Shown here: positions 16,514 through 26,296 of the stretch, piece after piece
Layout: every line of letters starts with the position of its first letter
Numbering within the stretch: the first letter of the stretch is position 1
Assembly: GCA_963753075.1 (NCBI GenBank)
Contig: CAVWAR010000012.1
Coordinates: 124,001 to 188,000 of the forward strand
Direction of reading: 5' to 3'
Source of the DNA: Prado023 sp963753075
GTDB taxonomy: Bacteria > Actinomycetota > Actinomycetes > S36-B12 > CAIYMF01
DNA: 64,000 nt
Translations under genes and position numbers: made by a program
The notes under the pieces: generated by a model
Told to the model about the DNA's origin: nothing
Seen by the model: only the letters and a program-made list of their open reading frames with translations
The model's database searches: none

Positions 16514-17824
16514 GTGAAGAGCGACGTCGAGAACCTCTCACCCACCCGCGTCAAGCTGACCGTGGATATGCCCTTCGAGGAGCTCTCCCCGCAGTTGGAT
16601 GCCGCCTACAAGCGCATCGCTGCCCAGGTCACAGTGCCCGGCTTCCGCAAGGGCAAGGTCCCCAACCGGGTCATCGACCAGCGGTTCGGGCGCCCCCTCG
16701 TGCTTGAGGAGGCGGTCAACGAGGCCGTCCCGGCGGCCTTCGACCTGGCCGTCGCGGAGAACGACCTGAAGCCCCTGGGCAGCCCGGACTTCGACGTCCA
16801 GGAGCTCAACGATGGGGAGAACCTCACGTTCACCGTCGAGGTGGATGTGCGTCCTGAGTTCGAGTTGCCCGACTTGGAGAGCATCACGGTCGAGGTTGAC
16901 GGCGCCGAGCCGAGCGACGAGGAGGTCGCCGAACAGGTCGACGCCCTGCGCGCGCGGTTCGCGACCCTGACCGACGTCGAGCGGGCGGCCCAGGACGGCG
17001 ATGTCCTGCTGGTCGACCTGGCGGGCTCCTGCGAGGGCGAAGAGGTCGAGGACCTCAATGCCTCGGCGCTCAGCTTCGAGGTCGGTGGCAAGGAGGAGCC
17101 GCTACCGGGCTTCGACGAGGCCGTCCGTGGTGCCGTGGCTGATGAGGTGCGCACATTCTCCTTCCCGGCCGAGGCCGGCGAGTACGAGGGCAAGGACATC
17201 GACGTGACCGTGACGGTCACTACTGTCCGCGAGCGCGAGCTGCCGGCAGCCGACGATGACTTCGCCCTGATGGCCAGCGAGTTCGACACGATGGATGAGC
17301 TGACCGACGATGTCCGATCGCAGGTCGTGCGGTCCAAGCGCGTGGACCAGGGCGTCCAGGCCCGGACCAAGCTCCACGAGCAGCTGGTGGACTTGGTGGA
17401 CTTCCCCCTGCCGGAGTCACTGATCAGCGGCGAGATCGACGAGCACTTCCACGACGGCCACGGCGATGAGGCTCACAAGGCCGAGTTCGAGTCGGAGGCG
17501 CGCGGCCGGATCAAGAGCGCGATCCTGCTGGACCGGATCGCCGAGGAGAACGAGCTTTCCGTCGCCCAGGAGGAGCTCTCCGCCTGGTTGATGCAGCAGG
17601 CCCCCCGCTACGGCATGACCCCCGACCAGTTCGCCAACGAGCTGGTCAAGGCCGGTCAGGTCCAGATGGCCGTCACCGAGGTCCGCCGCGCCAAGTCGCT
17701 GGCATTCGTCATGGAGAAGGCCACGATCGTCGACCCGTCCGGTGCCGAGGTGGACCTCGAGGCGCTCAACGCCGACCTGGCCGCTGCCATGGCGGCCGGT
17801 GGGCTCGGCGGGCTCGAGGGCTGA
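16514..17824 (+). CDS. tig: Trigger factor, ribosome-associated chaperone/PPIase
   Basis: A 436-residue trigger factor, which binds the ribosome exit tunnel at L23 and receives nascent chains. The ribosome-binding signature GFRKGK is at residues 43-48. The central FKBP-type PPIase domain (about 150-240) has DGDVLLVDLAG and PLPGFDEAVRGA, and the C-terminal helical substrate-binding domain follows. The tail is short and Gly/Glu-rich. GTG 16514 is preceded by TAGGAG at 10-15 nt. Its position directly before clpP1-clpP2-clpX is the standard bacterial order and links folding with proteolysis. Confidence 0.97.
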   Translation: MKSDVENLSPTRVKLTVDMPFEELSPQLDAAYKRIAAQVTVPGFRKGKVPNRVIDQRFGRPLVLEEAVNEAVPAAFDLAVAENDLKPLGSPDFDVQELNDGENLTFTVEVDVRPEFELPDLESITVEVDGAEPSDEEVAEQVDALRARFATLTDVERAAQDGDVLLVDLAGSCEGEEVEDLNASALSFEVGGKEEPLPGFDEAVRGAVADEVRTFSFPAEAGEYEGKDIDVTVTVTTVRERELPAADDDFALMASEFDTMDELTDDVRSQVVRSKRVDQGVQARTKLHEQLVDLVDFPLPESLISGEIDEHFHDGHGDEAHKAEFESEARGRIKSAILLDRIAEENELSVAQEELSAWLMQQAPRYGMTPDQFANELVKAGQVQMAVTEVRRAKSLAFVMEKATIVDPSGAEVDLEALNADLAAAMAAGGLGGLEG

Positions 17825-17854
17825 CCTCCGGCTCCACCTGCACTCCCGCACGAT

Positions 17855-17894
17855 CGGGCCCCCGCGACAGCGTCACGCTGACGTCGGGGGCCCG
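17855..17894 (+). terminator. GC-rich hairpin after tig
   Basis: CGGGCCCCCG (17855-17864) pairs perfectly with CGGGGGCCCG (17885-17894), with an inner CAGCGT/ACGCTG stem. No T-run follows, as is common in high-GC actinobacteria. Confidence 0.65.
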
Positions 17895-18080
17895 CTGCGT
17901 GTGCCGGCTCGGCCCGCAATGACCGACCGGCCGCGGCCGCTTCGGAGGCGCCCACGCCCTGAGCGAACATCGGCACGGCCGGGGAAGCCCGTGTCGGACC
18001 GCGGGGTTAGGGTCACTGCAGAAGCGATCACCGGGCCGTTGGCCCCCGCATCCAGATCGCCCCAACCAGCGGAGGTCACC

Positions 18081-18719
18081 GTGAACGGACTGCCGTACCC
18101 CATGGACTCGCAGCCCGAGCTGCGCGCCGCCCCGGGAGCCGAAGGCCCTGGGTTCGACGACTCGGTCTACCGCCGCCTGCTGCGCGAGCGGATCATCTTC
18201 CTCGGCTCTGTCGTGGAGGACCAGATGGCCAACGCCATCTGCGCCCAGATCCTCCTGCTCGCGGCGGAGGACCCGGACAAGGACATCTACCTCTACATCA
18301 ACTCACCCGGCGGTTCCGTCTCGGCGGGCATGGCGATCTACGACACGATGCAGTTCGTGAAGAACGACGTCGCCACGGTCGCCATGGGCCTGGCCGCATC
18401 GATGGGTCAGTTCCTACTGTGTGCGGGCGCTGATGGCAAGCGCTACGCAACCCCGCACGCGCGCATCATGATGCACCAGCCCTCGGGCGGCATCGGCGGA
18501 ACGGCCTCGGACATCAAGATCCAGGCCGAGCAGATGCTCTACACGAAGACGAAGATGGCCGAGCTGATCGCCCAGCACACCGGTCAGTCGTTGGAGACGA
18601 TCGCTGCGGATTCGGACCGCGACCGCTGGTTCACCGCGGACGACGCCAAGGAGTACGGATTCGTCGACCACGTGGTGCACAGCGCGCGGGACGTGTCGGG
18701 TGAGGGCGGGACGGCATGA
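18081..18719 (+). CDS. clpP1: ATP-dependent Clp protease proteolytic subunit, first copy
   Basis: A 212-residue ClpP. The catalytic triad is visible: Ser107 in GLAASMGQ, His132 in MMHQPSGG, and an Asp in the ADSDRDRWF segment. Actinobacteria carry two ClpP proteins that form a mixed ClpP1P2 tetradecamer with ClpX or ClpC1. GTG 18081 is chosen because GGAGG sits 5 nt before it. The open frame extends further upstream, but that part has no homology. The gene ends 48 nt before the clpP2 start used here. Confidence 0.95.
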   Translation: MNGLPYPMDSQPELRAAPGAEGPGFDDSVYRRLLRERIIFLGSVVEDQMANAICAQILLLAAEDPDKDIYLYINSPGGSVSAGMAIYDTMQFVKNDVATVAMGLAASMGQFLLCAGADGKRYATPHARIMMHQPSGGIGGTASDIKIQAEQMLYTKTKMAELIAQHTGQSLETIAADSDRDRWFTADDAKEYGFVDHVVHSARDVSGEGGTA

Positions 18720-18766
18720 GTCCCCTTCGCCATTCCGTGACCGACCCTCGAGCCCAGGAGGACCTC

Positions 18767-19399
18767 GTGACCACCATCCAGCAGCCGTCGGCGCGCTACA
18801 TCCTGCCCGAGTTCCGTGAGCGCACGGCCAACGGCGAGCGCATGCACAACCCGTACACGAAGCTGTTCGAGGAGCGGATCATCTTCCTCGGCGTCCAGAT
18901 CGACGATGCCTCGGCTGACGACGTCATGGCCCAGCTGCTCACACTTGAGTCCATCGATCCGGACCGCGACATATCGATCTACATCAACTCCCCGGGTGGT
19001 TCGTACACCGCCATGACCGCCATCTACGACACGATGCAGTTCGTCAAGCCTCAGGTCCAGACCGTGTGTCTAGGCCAGGCGGCGTCCGCGGCTGCGGTGC
19101 TGCTAGCAGCTGGGGCGCCGGGCAAGCGCTTCGCCCTCCCGCACGCACGCATCCTTATCCACCAGCCGTACACCGAGGGTGGTGGTCAGGGATCGGACAT
19201 CGAGATCCAGGCCAACGAGATCCTGCGGATGCGACTCGAGATGGAGGGCATCCTCGCCAAGCACAGCGGCCGCTCTCCCGAGCAGGTGGCCAAGGACATC
19301 GAGCGCGACAAGATCCTGACCGCCGCGGACGCTGTGGAGTACGGCGTCATCGACCAGGTGATCGCCTCGAGGAAGTCCGTGGGCGAACTCTCGGCGTAG
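18767..19399 (+). CDS. clpP2: ATP-dependent Clp protease proteolytic subunit, second copy
   Basis: A 210-residue ClpP paralogue. The N-terminus (SARYILPEFRE) matches actinobacterial ClpP2, with Ser107 in GQAASAAA, His132 in LIHQPYTE and the DIERDKILTA segment supplying Asp. GTG 18767 has AGGAGG at ideal spacing. An alternative ATG at 18716 would overlap clpP1 by 4 nt but has a poor ribosome site and adds sequence without homology. It forms the mixed ClpP1P2 protease with its neighbour. Confidence 0.95.
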   Translation: MTTIQQPSARYILPEFRERTANGERMHNPYTKLFEERIIFLGVQIDDASADDVMAQLLTLESIDPDRDISIYINSPGGSYTAMTAIYDTMQFVKPQVQTVCLGQAASAAAVLLAAGAPGKRFALPHARILIHQPYTEGGGQGSDIEIQANEILRMRLEMEGILAKHSGRSPEQVAKDIERDKILTAADAVEYGVIDQVIASRKSVGELSA

Positions 19400-19507
19400 G
19401 TGGGTACGCGCTGGGCGTAACCCGATCGGGGGCAATACCCGGAGTGGGGCCTGTTCCGTCTGGTTGCGGGAGGGTACCGTCGTTGTCAGTCTAGGAGAGG
19501 AGCGAAC

Positions 19508-20815
<1,308 letters not shown>

Positions 20816-20830
20816 CGGGTTGGTCTGGCG

Positions 20831-20897
20831 GAAGCCCCATCGACATCATCCTGCTCGCCCCGCCGGCCGTACCGGGGGGAGCGGTGGTGGGGGCTTC
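20831..20897. terminator. Bidirectional hairpin between clpX and convergent gene
   Basis: GAAGCCCC (20831-20838) pairs with GGGGCTTC (20890-20897) across a GC-rich loop that can form inner stems. It lies between two convergent genes and overlaps the stop of the leftward one. Confidence 0.5.
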
Positions 20898-22494
20898 AGG
20901 CGGCGGGTTGCTCAGCCGTGGTCGTGCCGGCGCGCAGCTCTGCGGTGAGGGCCATCGCCTCCTCCACGGGCACCTCCACGGAGAACGTCTGTCCGCGCAT
21001 CCCTGAACCGGTCCATACGCAGAATGAGCCGGCAGGGATCGCGGGAGTGGCGTCAGCCGCCGCGCACGTGATGCCTTCGTCGGCGCCGGATCCGGCCACG
21101 GACTGGCTGGTCGTGACGCCCGACCGTGCCGCCCACGTGGCGATCTGGCCGACCGGTTCCGCGGGCGCTCCCACCCGGGTGGACATGGCCGCGAGGGTCA
21201 GCGGACCCTCGGCCGTGGGTCCGTAGGCGGCAGTCACAGTCACGCCCGCCGGGCGGAGCCCGAACCCGATGAGGGGCTGGAGCTGGGATCCGATCGGTGG
21301 GTCGGTCATGGCGACCAGGTCACCTACCGTGGCCGGCATGATCAGCTCGGTGGCCGGGACAACGATCGGCTCGTCGGAGGCCAGGACCTTGGGTCCCATC
21401 ACCGCCGCGGCTCCCAGCGCGGCCACGGCCGCAAGTCCAATGACAACAGCCTTGGTTGGGACGCTCCGCTCACGCGCGCTGCCCTCGGAGTTGCCTGCCC
21501 GGCGGCGTCCACGCCCCTTCTTCGGACGGCGGGGAGGCGGCGCAGGTGTGTCATCGGCGCCGGGTGCGCCTGGGGGTGCCGGGAAGTTGCCGGCCGCGAT
21601 CATGTCCGCCCACCACGACAGGAGAGCGACATGCTCAGGGCTGAGCTCGGGGCGCTCCGGGGATCCCCACACCTGGCTGGGTGCCGCACCTGGCTCCGAG
21701 GGGGGAGCCTCGCTGGGCTGTCCCATCCCCGCGGAATCCGTCGGCGCGGGCGCGGTGAGCGTCTGGGTCCCGGTGGCTGCCATTCCGGGCTCGGGCATCT
21801 GGGCGCCGGGGGGCCCCGCTGCGTACGGCTGACCGGGTCCGGCCTGGGCTGCGGGGGCAGCCTGACCGGGGCCCGCCTGGGCTGCGGGAGCCGCTTGGCC
21901 CGGGGCCGGCTGGCCGGGGGCTGGGTGTCCGTAGCCCGTCGGTGCGGTTGCGCCGCTAGGAGCGGCCGTTGTCGCGGCTCCCGCCGCGGCTGCCAGCCCG
22001 GCGGCGGGAGCCGCGGGGTACCTTGACGGCTCGGCGTAGGCCGGGTCTGGCTGCGGAGCGCCCGGAGGTGCATAGGTGGGTTCCCCGTGGCCGGTCGGGC
22101 TCGGGACCGCTGGGGCGTAGACCCCCGCAGGGGGTGCTGGAGGTGCAGCCGCACCCATCGCCGCCCCCGCCATGGCAGCGCCAGCCATCGCATAGGCCGG
22201 TTGAGGGGCACCGGCGCCAGCAGCAGCCGGGGGCTGCTGCGCGGTCGGTGCAGCCCAGGCCTGATCAGCAGCGATCTGGTCGGCTCCGGAGACCTGCTCG
22301 GCCGTGGCGCCGGCCTCCTGGCCGGCGAAAGCCTCCAGCGCTTCGTCCGCCTCAGCCTCAGGCGCAGCGACATCCTCCGCAGTGGGCTCCGCCCACTCGG
22401 GCAGTGCTCGTCCCGGGAGGATGGTCATCCCGACCGTGTCGAAGGACGGTACGGCCACTGCATCACGCGCTGCCTTCGTTGACCTGCGACCCAT
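20896..22494 (-). CDS. Pro/Ala-rich single-pass membrane protein, function unknown
   Basis: A 532-residue protein I cannot assign to a family. Residues 1-35 are basic (MGRRSTKAARDAVAVPS). Residues 40-270 are low-complexity Ala/Pro/Gly/Gln with a near-perfect tandem repeat (QAAPAAQAGPG twice). A short ordered motif, SPEHVALLSWWADMIAAGNFP, precedes a basic stretch and one membrane helix (AVVIGLAAVAALGAAAVMG). The C-terminal extracytoplasmic domain of about 150 residues holds two cysteines. ATG 22494 has GAGGAGAG upstream. It lies between clpX and valS; envelope role is inference. Confidence 0.8.
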   Translation of the reverse strand: MGRRSTKAARDAVAVPSFDTVGMTILPGRALPEWAEPTAEDVAAPEAEADEALEAFAGQEAGATAEQVSGADQIAADQAWAAPTAQQPPAAAGAGAPQPAYAMAGAAMAGAAMGAAAPPAPPAGVYAPAVPSPTGHGEPTYAPPGAPQPDPAYAEPSRYPAAPAAGLAAAAGAATTAAPSGATAPTGYGHPAPGQPAPGQAAPAAQAGPGQAAPAAQAGPGQPYAAGPPGAQMPEPGMAATGTQTLTAPAPTDSAGMGQPSEAPPSEPGAAPSQVWGSPERPELSPEHVALLSWWADMIAAGNFPAPPGAPGADDTPAPPPRRPKKGRGRRRAGNSEGSARERSVPTKAVVIGLAAVAALGAAAVMGPKVLASDEPIVVPATELIMPATVGDLVAMTDPPIGSQLQPLIGFGLRPAGVTVTAAYGPTAEGPLTLAAMSTRVGAPAEPVGQIATWAARSGVTTSQSVAGSGADEGITCAAADATPAIPAGSFCVWTGSGMRGQTFSVEVPVEEAMALTAELRAGTTTAEQPAA

Positions 22495-22587
22495 GGCGGA
22501 CTCTCCTCGGTGCTGGCGCCTTTGCAGGGTCATCGGACCCAGCGGCCGCCGGCTTGAGTCGCAGGGGCCAAGCCGAGGTGATCCGCG

Positions 22588-25173
22588 TCAGGTCGTGGGT
22601 TCAGCCAGATCGATCTGGGTGCTCGGCTCGCCCTCACTGATCCGCAGGTCCGCGATCCGCCCGGCGGCGCTGATGTCCGATCGGGCACTCGACACCCGGG
22701 CGCCCGTCTGGGCGGGCCGGAGCACCAGGGCGTGGGCCACCTCAGCACGCATCGAGACCTTCGCCTCGGACTTGGCCTTGCGGATGGCGCTGAGCACGTC
22801 GGCGACCTCTGCCACCATGACTGGGTCCCCGTCCTGGGCGATCCGGGCCACCTCCTGCGCGGTCGGCCACGCCGAGCGGTGCACCGACCCCTCCTGCCAC
22901 CACGACCAGACCTCCTCGGTCACGAAGGGCAGGAACGGTGCGAACAGTCGCAACTGCACGCTCAGCGCCGTGGCCAGGGCGGCCCGAGCCGAGGCAGCTG
23001 CCTCCGGACCCTGGGCGCCGTATGCTCGGTCCTTTACCAGCTCCAGGTAGTCGTCGCAGAACGACCAGAAGTGTGTCTCGGTCAGCTCGAGGGCACGTGT
23101 GTAGTTGTAGTCCTCGAAGGCCGCGGTCGCCTCTGCCACGACATCGGCCAGGGCAGCGACCTGGGCGCGGTCCAGCGGATGGGTCACGGCCTCGGGCCGG
23201 TTGGCGGCGGCAGCGTCGACACCCTGGCCGAGCACGAACCGGCTGGCATTGAGGATCTTGATCGCCAGCCGGCGCCCGATCTTCATCTGGCCCTCGTCGA
23301 ACGCGGTGTCGGTCCCGGGCCGGCCGGACGCTGCCCAGTAGCGCACGGCGTCGGAGCCGTGCTTGTCCAGCAGGTCCACGGGTGTGACCACGTTGCCCTT
23401 GGACTTCGACATCTTCTTCCGGTCCGGATCCAGGATCCAGCCGGAGATCGCCGCATGCCCCCAGGGCAGTCGGTCGTCCTCCAAATGCGATCGCACCACT
23501 GAGGAGAACAGCCAGGTCCGGATGATCTCGTGGGCCTGGGGACGAAGGTCGAACGGGGCGACCGCCGACCACAGCTCGGGGTCGCGCTCCCAGCCACCGC
23601 AGATCTGCGGGCTGAGGCTCGAGGTCGCCCACGTGTCCATGACGTCGGGGTCGCCGACGAACCCACCGGGCTGGCCGCGCTGGGACTCGTCGTACCCGGC
23701 GGGTGCCTCCGCGGACGGATCCACGGGGAGCACGGACTCGTCGGGAACGATCACCTGGTTGTAGTCGGGGTTGCCGTGCGGGTCCACGCCGTACCAGACC
23801 GGGATCGGCACGCCGAAGAAGCGCTGCCGGCTGATCAACCAGTCTCCGGCCAGTCCCGACACCCAGTTCTGGTACCGGACGGCCATGCCCGGGGGATGCC
23901 AGGCGACCTCCTGGCCACGGGCGAGCAGGGCCTCGCGCAGGTCGGCATCGCGGCCACCGTTGCGGATGTACCACTGCCGTGTGGTGACGATCTCCAGGGG
24001 CCGCTCACCCTTCTCGAAGAACTTGACCGGGTGGGTGATCGCGCGGGGCTCGCCCTCAAGGGCGCCGTCCTCCTCCAGGAGCTCGACCATCCGCTTCTTG
24101 GCCGAGAACATGGTCAATCCAGCGAGCGAGTCGTAGGCCGCGCGACCGTCCCCGGCGGTGATCCAGTCGGGGGTGTCCGGTCGGATCCGACCGTCCCAGC
24201 CGACGATCGGGCGGGTGGCCAGGTCGAGCTCACGCCACCACGTCACGTCGGTCGTGTCGCCGAACGTGCAGATCATCGCGATGCCGGAGCCCTTCTCCGG
24301 ATCGGCCAGGTGGTGGGCGACGACCGGCACCTCGACGCCGAACACCGGCGTGGTCACCGTCGTGCCGAAGTGCTTCTGGTAGCGCTCGTCATCCGGGTGG
24401 GCGACCAGCGCGACACAGGCCGCCAGCAGCTCGGGACGTGTCGTCTCGATGTGCACGGCCCCCGAACCGTCGGAGTAGGGGAATCCGAGCCGGTGGTACG
24501 TGCCGGGCATCTCCCGGTCCTCGAGCTCGGCCTGGGCAACCGCGGTGCGGAACGTGACATCCCACAGGGTCGGCGCCTGGTGCTGGTAGGCCTCCCCGCG
24601 CTCGAGGTTGCGCAGGAATGCCCTCTGCGAGGCGGACCGGGCGTTGGCGTCGATGGTCTGGTAGGTCTGGGTCCAGTCCACTGACAGGCCGAGCTGGCGG
24701 AACAGGGACTCGAACGCCTTCTCGTCCTCGAGCGTGAGCTGTTCGCACAGCTCGATGAAGTTGCGTCGGCTGATCGCCACCTGGCGCTTGGGGTCGGGCT
24801 TCTCCGGCGGCACGAACTCCTGGTCGAAGTGCAGCGTGGGCTCGCAGCGAACGCCGTAGAAGTTCTGCACGCGCCGCTCGGTCGGCAGGCCGTTGTCGTC
24901 CCAGCCCATCGGGTAGAACACGTCGAAGCCGCGCATCCGCTTGTACCGGGCGATGAGGTCGGTATGTGTGTAGGAGAACACGTGGCCCACGTGCAACGAG
25001 CCGGACACCGTCGGCGGCGGGGTGTCGATCGAGTACACCTCGGGGCGCGGCCGCGTGCGGTCGAAGCGGTACGTGGCGTCGTCCTCCCAGCGCTGGGACC
25101 ACACGCCCTCGATCCCGTCGATCGAGGGCTTCTCAGGGATACGTGCTGCGGGTGCGTCCGGCGACTGGCTCAT
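22588..25173 (-). CDS. valS: Valyl-tRNA synthetase
   Basis: An 861-residue class I aminoacyl-tRNA synthetase that charges tRNA-Val. HIGH-type motif is HVGH at 61-64 and KMSKS is at 587-591. The segment GWDDNGLPTERRVQNFYGVR marks the type-2 (archaeal-like) ValS found in many actinobacteria. The editing domain (AVHIETTRPELLAACVALVAHPDDE) and anticodon-binding helices follow. ATG 25173 lies 8 nt after a TAGAAT -10 element, so the transcript is probably leaderless. The downstream half of the DCC-family gene overlaps its start. Confidence 0.96.
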   Translation of the reverse strand: MSQSPDAPAARIPEKPSIDGIEGVWSQRWEDDATYRFDRTRPRPEVYSIDTPPPTVSGSLHVGHVFSYTHTDLIARYKRMRGFDVFYPMGWDDNGLPTERRVQNFYGVRCEPTLHFDQEFVPPEKPDPKRQVAISRRNFIELCEQLTLEDEKAFESLFRQLGLSVDWTQTYQTIDANARSASQRAFLRNLERGEAYQHQAPTLWDVTFRTAVAQAELEDREMPGTYHRLGFPYSDGSGAVHIETTRPELLAACVALVAHPDDERYQKHFGTTVTTPVFGVEVPVVAHHLADPEKGSGIAMICTFGDTTDVTWWRELDLATRPIVGWDGRIRPDTPDWITAGDGRAAYDSLAGLTMFSAKKRMVELLEEDGALEGEPRAITHPVKFFEKGERPLEIVTTRQWYIRNGGRDADLREALLARGQEVAWHPPGMAVRYQNWVSGLAGDWLISRQRFFGVPIPVWYGVDPHGNPDYNQVIVPDESVLPVDPSAEAPAGYDESQRGQPGGFVGDPDVMDTWATSSLSPQICGGWERDPELWSAVAPFDLRPQAHEIIRTWLFSSVVRSHLEDDRLPWGHAAISGWILDPDRKKMSKSKGNVVTPVDLLDKHGSDAVRYWAASGRPGTDTAFDEGQMKIGRRLAIKILNASRFVLGQGVDAAAANRPEAVTHPLDRAQVAALADVVAEATAAFEDYNYTRALELTETHFWSFCDDYLELVKDRAYGAQGPEAAASARAALATALSVQLRLFAPFLPFVTEEVWSWWQEGSVHRSAWPTAQEVARIAQDGDPVMVAEVADVLSAIRKAKSEAKVSMRAEVAHALVLRPAQTGARVSSARSDISAAGRIADLRISEGEPSTQIDLAEPTT

Positions 25174-25633
25174 GGGCCGCGATTCTAGTGGGCGTGCCCC
25201 AGTGTGTTCCGCCGCGTCGTGGTGGTGCTGCCAGGCCGGTCGGTGACGCGGTCGTACCCGGGCCGTTGCCCACCCCGAGTGCGCACTGCGGGGTTCCCCC
25301 GGGCAGCCGATGCCGGTTGGCCGCCACCTGCCGGTAGACGAGCGAGGCCAGGCGCCGGATCAGCGGTAGCGCCATCACCCGGCCGACGCCCCGCCAGGGC
25401 TGGCTGCCGCTCCCTCGCAGCAGCGCGGCGATGGCCACCGACCCCGAGCTGCGCCCGGTCGGGCCGACGAGGACGACGGCCGCCTCAACCTCGGCCACCG
25501 GAACCCCGAGCCCGTCTAGGTCCACGTGCTGCCACGCGCTGACCTCCGCGGCGGTCGGCACGTGCCGGATCAGCCAGCGCGCCGCCGTCGAGCAGAAGGC
25601 GCAGTCGCCGTCGAAGAGGAAGACCGAGTCCAT
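25133..25633 (-). CDS. DCC-family (DUF393) thiol-disulfide oxidoreductase
   Basis: A 166-residue protein of the DUF393/YuxK group. The eponymous motif DGDCAFC is at residues 8-14 (Cys11 and Cys14), giving a thioredoxin-like redox centre. The rest (SVAIAALLRGSG, then IRRLASLVYRQVAANRHRLPGG) matches the family. ATG 25633 has GGGAGGAT upstream. Its last 40 nt overlap the start of valS on the same strand in another frame, so the C-terminal tail after about residue 140 is unlikely to be conserved. Substrate is unknown. Confidence 0.82.
   Translation of the reverse strand: MDSVFLFDGDCAFCSTAARWLIRHVPTAAEVSAWQHVDLDGLGVPVAEVEAAVVLVGPTGRSSGSVAIAALLRGSGSQPWRGVGRVMALPLIRRLASLVYRQVAANRHRLPGGTPQCALGVGNGPGTTASPTGLAAPPRRGGTHWGTPTRIAAHEPVAGRTRSTYP
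25182..25187 (-). promoter_or_regulatory. -10 hexamer TAGAAT for valS, leaderless
   Basis: On the minus strand TAGAAT lies 8 nt before the valS ATG (25173), one mismatch from the TATAAT consensus. Initiation would fall at or just before the start codon. The element sits inside the C-terminal codons of the upstream gene. Confidence 0.5.
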
Positions 25634-25706
25634 TCCCCGATCCTCCCAGCCGTCGCGACCGACGGCACCTCGCCGGATGCGGACTTCCGGCCGGTCCACG
25701 GGGAGG

Positions 25707-26201
25707 TCAGCCGGCTGCTTCGCTCGGGTTCAGTCTCCGCGCGTAGTACAGGTCCAAGGCCATCAGACCGAGCCCCTGGGTGACCACAGCCAGCCCGTGG
25801 CCACGCGCAGCCTCGGGGGACACCCGGCCGCCGAACGTGCTCCGATGGTGGGCGACGTGCGCTCCTGCGGCGACGTATCCGACGTCGAGACCGGCATTGA
25901 TCAGCAGCGTCCGGCGCAGTCTGGTCGCCTCCGCCGGATGGGACCGAGCCCGCGCAGTGCCGACCGCCGCGATGGCCAGGTTGATCGCGCCCCACGCTGC
26001 CGTCTGCCTTCCGAATGCCCGCAGGGTGGGTCCGACGGAAGGGCCGGACAGGGCCCGCCCGACGACCACGCTTGAGCCACCGAACATCGTCAGCGTCCGG
26101 GTCAGTTCGCTCGCCACGGCGGGGCCGTCGTCGGCCGCCGGGACCGGGGCTCCCGCCGCACCCCCAGTAGGCAGCGGATCGTGGCTGGGAGTCTGGCTCA
26201 T
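25707..26201 (-). CDS. Conserved hypothetical membrane protein
   Basis: A 164-residue protein with a disordered N-terminus of about 30 residues and three or four amphipathic or hydrophobic helices (SSVVVGRALSG, FGRQTAAWGAINLAIAAVG, RTLLINAGLDVGYVAAGAHV, VTQGLGLMALDLYYARRL). The FGxQxxxWGxIN pattern recurs in small actinobacterial membrane proteins of unknown role. ATG 26201 has GGAGGGAC upstream, and a possible -10 (TAGATT) lies further up. It is divergent from folC and 70 bp before the DCC gene, so probably co-transcribed with it. Confidence 0.7.
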   Translation of the reverse strand: MSQTPSHDPLPTGGAAGAPVPAADDGPAVASELTRTLTMFGGSSVVVGRALSGPSVGPTLRAFGRQTAAWGAINLAIAAVGTARARSHPAEATRLRRTLLINAGLDVGYVAAGAHVAHHRSTFGGRVSPEAARGHGLAVVTQGLGLMALDLYYARRLNPSEAAG

Positions 26202-26296
26202 GGGGAGGTCCCTCCGTCGGGGGCCCCAATCTACTGGCGCGTCGCGGTATCCGCCTGCGTTGCGCCGAGCCGCGCCAGGGATGGGACGATGGCCCT

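Noticed and set aside
18716..18766. Upstream ATG for clpP2 overlapping clpP1
   Set aside because: Poor ribosome site and 17 extra residues without homology; GTG 18767 has AGGAGG at ideal spacing.
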